64,000 bases of DNA, from NCBI GenBank assembly GCA_003132165.1, contig PKWW01000033.1, positions 99,036 through 163,035 of the forward strand. Reading direction: 5' to 3'. Source of the stretch: Acidimicrobiaceae bacterium. Its GTDB lineage: Bacteria; Actinomycetota; Acidimicrobiia; Acidimicrobiales; RAAP-2. The notes beneath the pieces are model-generated. The model did no database searches, was not told the origin of the DNA, and was given only the letters and a program-made list of their open reading frames with translations. Below, in pieces: positions 59,888-64,000 of this stretch (position 1 is its first letter; each line of letters starts with the position of its first letter). The translations under genes and the position numbers were made by a program.

Positions 59888-62725
59888 ATGACTTCCATGA
59901 TTCGCGTGCAAGGGGCACGTGTCCACAACCTGAAGGGCCTCTCGGTCGAGATCCCCAGGGACAAACTGGTAGTTTTCACTGGACTTTCGGGATCAGGGAA
60001 GTCATCTTTAGCTTTTGACACGATCTACGCCGAGGGTCAGCGCCGCTACGTCGAAAGCCTGTCCGCCTACGCGCGCCAGTTTCTCGGTCAGATGGACAAG
60101 CCCGACGTCGAGTTCATCGAAGGTCTGTCGCCGGCGATTTCCATCGATCAGAAGACCGCGTCGCGCAACCCTCGTTCCACGGTGGGCACGATCACCGAGA
60201 TCCACGACTACCTGCGCCTGCTTTTTGCGCGAATTGGCGTGCCCCACTGTCATATTTGTGGAAGGCTGGTCACTCGCCAGACCCCCCAGCAGATCGTCGA
60301 CCAGATCCTCGAGCGCGACGATGGCGAGCGTTTCCTCGTGCTGGCGACTGTCGTCGAAGGGCGAAAGGGCGAGTACAGCACACTGCTCAATGAATTGGCG
60401 GCTCAAGGCTTCTCACGGGTGCGCGTCGACGGCACGGTGCTGGAGTTGGCCGAACGCGATGAGTTGACTCTGGCGCGCTACGAGCAGCACACCATTGACG
60501 TCGTGCTCGACCGGCTGACCGTGAAACCATCGAACCGCCAGCGCCTCACCGAGTCAGTCGAGACCGCGCTGAAACTGACCAAGGGACTCGTGTCGTTCCT
60601 CTTCCTCGACGGTGAGGAGGAGTTGGTCCAATTCTCCGAGAAGATGGCGTGCAGCCACTGCGGTATTAGCTTCACCGAGCTCGCCCCCCGCGATTTCTCC
60701 TTTAACTCGCCGTACGGCGCGTGCCCGGTGTGCACTGGACTGGGCACTCGTTTCGAGGTCGACCCGAATCTGGTCGTTCCCGACGAGAATCTTTCGCTCG
60801 CCGAGGGCGTACTCGCGCCCTGGGCCGGTCCCCGTCTGAAGTACTTCGAGCGTCTGATCGCCGGTGTCGCGGTTATTGGGGAGTTCGACGTCAACACTCC
60901 CTGGAAGAAACTACGCGCGAAGGATCGCAAACTGGTGTTGTACGGGGTTGAGAAGAGGTCCGTGCCGATAAAGTACCGCAACCGCTACGGGAAGGTTCGC
61001 TCCTACGACACGACGTTTAACGGCATCGTCGATTGGCTGGAGCGCAAGCGCAACGAGGCCGACGGCGACTGGTCGCGCGAGCAGGCCGAGCAGTACATGC
61101 GCGAGGTCGAATGCACTACGTGCGCCGGCCAACGTCTGAAACCCGAAGTCCTCGCGGTGCGTATCCACGGCGAGAACATCGCCGAGGTCAACTCCAAGAC
61201 CATCGACGAAGCAATCGACCTGTTCAAGAAGTTGAAATTGACCAAACGTGAGGAGACCATTGCCCGCCAGGTCATAAAGGAGATCCTGGCGCGACTGACC
61301 TTTCTTATGGACGTCGGGCTCGACTACTTGACGCTCAGTCGGGCATCGGCGACATTGTCCGGCGGCGAGGCGCAGCGCATACGTCTCGCGAGCCAAATTG
61401 GCAGCTACCTCGTGGGCGTGCTCTACGTTCTCGACGAGCCGTCGATTGGGCTCCACCAGCGTGACAATCAACGCCTCATCGCTACTCTCGAGCGGCTCCG
61501 CGACCTCGGGAACTCGGTCATCGTCGTCGAGCACGATGAGGAGACCATAAGGTCGGCTGACTTCATTGTCGACATTGGCCCCGGCGCGGGCGAGTTCGGC
61601 GGGCAAGTGGTGCACGCCGGGAGTTACGCCGACTTGTTGAAGAACAAGAGGTCGCTCACTGGGCAGTACCTTTCGGGTGCCCGGTCCATCGAGGTCCCCA
61701 AGACTCGTCGAAAGGGCGACGGGAAGAAACTCACCATCAAGGGCGCCCGAGCGAACAACTTGCAAGACGTCACGGTCGAGATCCCACTCGGGACATTCAC
61801 CGCGGTGACCGGCGTCTCGGGGTCGGGAAAGTCGACGCTGATAAACTCGATCCTGCTCAGCTCGCTCGAACGCCAGATCAACCGCGCGAAGACCACTGTC
61901 GCCGAGCACGACACCATCCTCGGCGTGAAGAACATCGACAAGGTCGTGGCGGTCGACCAGCAGCCCATTGGGCGAACGCCGCGTTCCAATCCAGCGACGT
62001 ACACCGGCGTCTTCGACAAGATCCGTAAACTCTTCGCCGACGTCCAGGAGTCCAAGATCCGTGGGTATCAGCAGGGTCGGTTCTCCTTCAACGTGAAGGG
62101 CGGGCGCTGCGAGACCTGCGCGGGCGACGGCACGATCAAGATTGAGATGCACTTCCTGCCCGACGTGTACGTGAACTGCGAGGCGTGCGACGGCGCGCGC
62201 TACAACCGCGAAACCCTCGAGATCAAGTACCGCGGCAAGTCAATCAGTGACGTGCTCAACATGCCGATCGCCGAGGCGCTCGAGTTCTTCGATCGTCAGC
62301 CGTCGATACTTCGCAACATTCAGAGCCTCTCTGACGTGGGTCTCGGTTACGTCCGCCTCGGTCAGCCAGCGCCTACCCTGTCGGGTGGCGAGGCGCAACG
62401 CGTGAAGCTGGCGACCGAGCTGGCTCGCCGACCGACCGGTCACACGTTCTACGTGCTCGACGAACCTACGACGGGTCTGCACTTCGAGGATGTCAACCGT
62501 CTCCTGCACGTGTTGCACCGGTTGGTGGACCAGGGCAACACCGTGCTCGTGATCGAGCACAACCTTGATGTCGTGAAGACTGCCGACTGGGTCATCGATC
62601 TGGGTCCCGAAGGTGGACGTCGCGGTGGGCTCATCGTGGGGGAGGGGACGCCCGAGTCAATCGCCAAGTTGAAGACCGCCACCGGGACCGTGCTCCACGG
62701 GGTGTTGGCGGCCGGCGGCCGGTAG
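59888..62725 (+). CDS. uvrA: UvrABC system protein A
   Basis: A 945-residue damage-recognition ATPase with two ABC modules. First Walker [11 protein letters not shown], second [10 protein letters not shown]; signatures [16 protein letters not shown] and [16 protein letters not shown]; zinc modules CHICG, CSHCG...CPVC and CETCAGDG...CEAC. The sequence is complete with normal length. It ends with TAG overlapping the uvrC GTG by one base. Confidence 0.98.
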   Translation: MTSMIRVQGARVHNLKGLSVEIPRDKLVVFTGLSGSGKSSLAFDTIYAEGQRRYVESLSAYARQFLGQMDKPDVEFIEGLSPAISIDQKTASRNPRSTVGTITEIHDYLRLLFARIGVPHCHICGRLVTRQTPQQIVDQILERDDGERFLVLATVVEGRKGEYSTLLNELAAQGFSRVRVDGTVLELAERDELTLARYEQHTIDVVLDRLTVKPSNRQRLTESVETALKLTKGLVSFLFLDGEEELVQFSEKMACSHCGISFTELAPRDFSFNSPYGACPVCTGLGTRFEVDPNLVVPDENLSLAEGVLAPWAGPRLKYFERLIAGVAVIGEFDVNTPWKKLRAKDRKLVLYGVEKRSVPIKYRNRYGKVRSYDTTFNGIVDWLERKRNEADGDWSREQAEQYMREVECTTCAGQRLKPEVLAVRIHGENIAEVNSKTIDEAIDLFKKLKLTKREETIARQVIKEILARLTFLMDVGLDYLTLSRASATLSGGEAQRIRLASQIGSYLVGVLYVLDEPSIGLHQRDNQRLIATLERLRDLGNSVIVVEHDEETIRSADFIVDIGPGAGEFGGQVVHAGSYADLLKNKRSLTGQYLSGARSIEVPKTRRKGDGKKLTIKGARANNLQDVTVEIPLGTFTAVTGVSGSGKSTLINSILLSSLERQINRAKTTVAEHDTILGVKNIDKVVAVDQQPIGRTPRSNPATYTGVFDKIRKLFADVQESKIRGYQQGRFSFNVKGGRCETCAGDGTIKIEMHFLPDVYVNCEACDGARYNRETLEIKYRGKSISDVLNMPIAEALEFFDRQPSILRNIQSLSDVGLGYVRLGQPAPTLSGGEAQRVKLATELARRPTGHTFYVLDEPTTGLHFEDVNRLLHVLHRLVDQGNTVLVIEHNLDVVKTADWVIDLGPEGGRRGGLIVGEGTPESIAKLKTATGTVLHGVLAAGGR

Positions 62726-64000
62726 TGCTCTCGAAGCCTTCGGGCATCCCTCGTCAAAGCGGCTGCTATCTCTTTCGCAACGAGCACGACACGATCATCT
62801 ACGTCGGCAAGGCGCTATCGCTCCAGCAGCGTTTGTCGAGCTACTTCCAACGAGGCGACGCGCTCACCTTCAAGACGCAGGCGCTGATGCACGAGGCGGC
62901 GTCAGTCGAGTGGATCGTGACGCCCAACGAACTCGACGCACTGATCCTCGAGAACGAGCTCATCAAGCAGAACCAGCCGCGCTACAACATGCGTCTGAAG
63001 GACGACAAGAGTTTCCCTTACGTCGCAATCGACACGCGCGTGGATTTCCCCGCCCCCTTCATCACGCGCAGCAAGCACATCAAGGGCGTGCGCTACTTCG
63101 GACCCTTCGTCGACGTCCGTGCCCTACGCGTGACGATGGACGAGATGCACCAGGCGTTTCCGTTACGCTCGTGCACCACGCACAAGTTCAATTATCACCA
63201 GCGCATCGGACGACCTTGCCTTCTCTACGACATCGGCAAATGCTCGGGTCCGTGCGTGAAGGCCATCGACGCCGAGGGCTACCAGGATCTGGTCGCGGCG
63301 TGGGCCAGGTTTTTCGAGGGCGACGTCCGCCAACTGCGAGCGCTGCTGCAGCAGCAGATGATCATCGCGTCGCAGAACAAGCACTACGAGGCGGCGGCGA
63401 AGGCCCGTGACGGGTTGGCGGCGCTCGAACGCGCCGCGAGCGCCCAGAGCGTGGTCCTCGACGACCACTCGAACCTGGACGTCATCGCGGTGGACACCGA
63501 CGGCGGGCGCGCCGCGGTCGTACGTTTTCGCGTACGTTTCGGACGCATCATCGGAAGGAGCGTCCAACTCATTGATCGGTCGATGGACGAGGACGACGCC
63601 GAGATCGTCGAAGGAGTGTTGCCCGATCTGTATCCTGATGCGCAATCTGTGCCTCCCGTGGTGGTGGTGGCGAACGACCTCGTCGCGTTGTCACTGCTAC
63701 GGCGCTACCTCAGCGGACTGCGCTCGAAGAATGTCGATGTCGTGGCACCCCAGCGGGGACGCCGCCGTCGCGTCCTCGAACTCGCCACGAACGACGCAAA
63801 GGCCGTCATAGAGCGCGATTCCTTACGCCGCCAGAGCGACCACAACGTCCGATCTCGGGCCCTCCAGGAGCTCGGCGGGGCGCTCGGGCTCGACCAGCCG
63901 CCATTTCGTATCGAGTGCTTCGACATGAGCCACTTGCAGGGCACCAACTACGTGGGCTCAATGGTCGTCTTCGAGGACGCCATCGCGAAGAAGTCCGACT
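62725..64000 (+). CDS. uvrC: UvrABC system protein C (3' truncated by window end)
   Basis: The frame starts with GTG on the uvrA stop and stays open to the last base, giving 425 residues. The GIY-YIG nuclease domain is at the N-terminus (GCYLFRNEHDTIIYVGKA), followed by LILENELIKQNQPRYN, KSFPYVAI, YFGPFVDVRALR, and the cysteine cluster CLLYDIGKCSGPC. A UVR motif (NKHYEAAAKARDGLAAL) and the start of the C-terminal RNase H-like nuclease, FDMSHLQGTNYVGSMVVFED, are visible. The helix-hairpin-helix end is missing. UvrC makes both incisions in nucleotide excision repair. Confidence 0.95.
   Translation, partial: MLSKPSGIPRQSGCYLFRNEHDTIIYVGKALSLQQRLSSYFQRGDALTFKTQALMHEAASVEWIVTPNELDALILENELIKQNQPRYNMRLKDDKSFPYVAIDTRVDFPAPFITRSKHIKGVRYFGPFVDVRALRVTMDEMHQAFPLRSCTTHKFNYHQRIGRPCLLYDIGKCSGPCVKAIDAEGYQDLVAAWARFFEGDVRQLRALLQQQMIIASQNKHYEAAAKARDGLAALERAASAQSVVLDDHSNLDVIAVDTDGGRAAVVRFRVRFGRIIGRSVQLIDRSMDEDDAEIVEGVLPDLYPDAQSVPPVVVVANDLVALSLLRRYLSGLRSKNVDVVAPQRGRRRRVLELATNDAKAVIERDSLRRQSDHNVRSRALQELGGALGLDQPPFRIECFDMSHLQGTNYVGSMVVFEDAIAKKSD

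Noticed and set aside
1..64000. CRISPR array, prophage, rRNA operon or biosynthetic gene cluster
   Set aside because: No regularly spaced repeats, phage structural genes, rRNA sequence or modular synthases were found; apart from the IS607 element and the Opp/Dpp operon, gene content is conserved housekeeping.

Overview
The window is a high-GC, gene-dense chromosomal segment from an actinobacterium (Actinomycetota). The evidence is mycothiol genes (mshC, mshD), an F420-dependent NADPH reductase, an InhA-like enoyl reductase, phosphatidylinositol mannoside (PIM) type genes, menaquinone genes, an ANTAR response regulator beside polA, and gene order known from Mycobacterium (thrS-HIT-pgsA-acyltransferase-pimA ... 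pdxS-pdxT-yebC-ruvCAB-yajC-secDF-relA-hisS-aspS-rarA-alaS-ruvX-mltG-aroE, and pdtaR-polA-rpsA-coaE-uvrB-uvrA). Several arrangements are not mycobacterial, so a deeper lineage such as Acidimicrobiia is my inference, not something the sequence proves.

Layout. 1-2507: end of an ABC exporter convergent with fabI/inhA. 2550-11954: F420 reductase, mshC, thrS, then phosphatidylinositol synthesis and mannosylation with a degenerate M48-peptidase-like membrane protein, then PLP synthase pdxST. 11996-30953: yebC, Holliday-junction genes ruvCAB, Sec accessory genes, stringent-response relA, four tRNA synthetases in all counting thrS (hisS, aspS, alaS), rarA, ruvX, mltG, aroE, a rodA-type SEDS gene and a bifunctional-nuclease domain protein. 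30944-35457: second SEDS gene, ppk, a YbhN-type membrane protein. 35520-37532: the only clear mobile element, an IS607-type transposon with a doubly frameshifted tnpA and an intact tnpB, inserted against the promoter of a polyprenol-phosphate mannosyltransferase gene. 37552-49159: menaquinone genes (menF, menG, menC), MaoC hydratase, VIT1-type transporter, mshD, ygfZ, a catalytically degenerate TrpF-like protein, the fatty-acid cluster fabD-fabG-acpP-fabF, tRNA-Leu(CAA), a small coiled-coil protein and an ANTAR regulator. 49152-64000: polA, rpsA, an Opp/Dpp permease-ATPase operon without a binding protein, coaE, uvrB, uvrA and the first two thirds of uvrC.

The genes are mostly ordinary housekeeping, packed with 1-, 4- and 8-nt overlaps. 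The most striking signal is regulatory. About fifteen genes that begin a transcription unit carry a TANNNT box ending exactly 6 or 7 nt before the start codon, with no ribosome binding site. That is the architecture of leaderless mRNAs, and the rule also fixes several start codons. Other points of interest are the two degenerate enzyme homologues (M48-like and TrpF-like), the decayed IS607 element with its candidate guide RNA end, and four convergent gene pairs that share one stop tetranucleotide (TTAG or CTAA). There is no gene-free stretch longer than 300 bases, and I saw no CRISPR array, prophage or rRNA.
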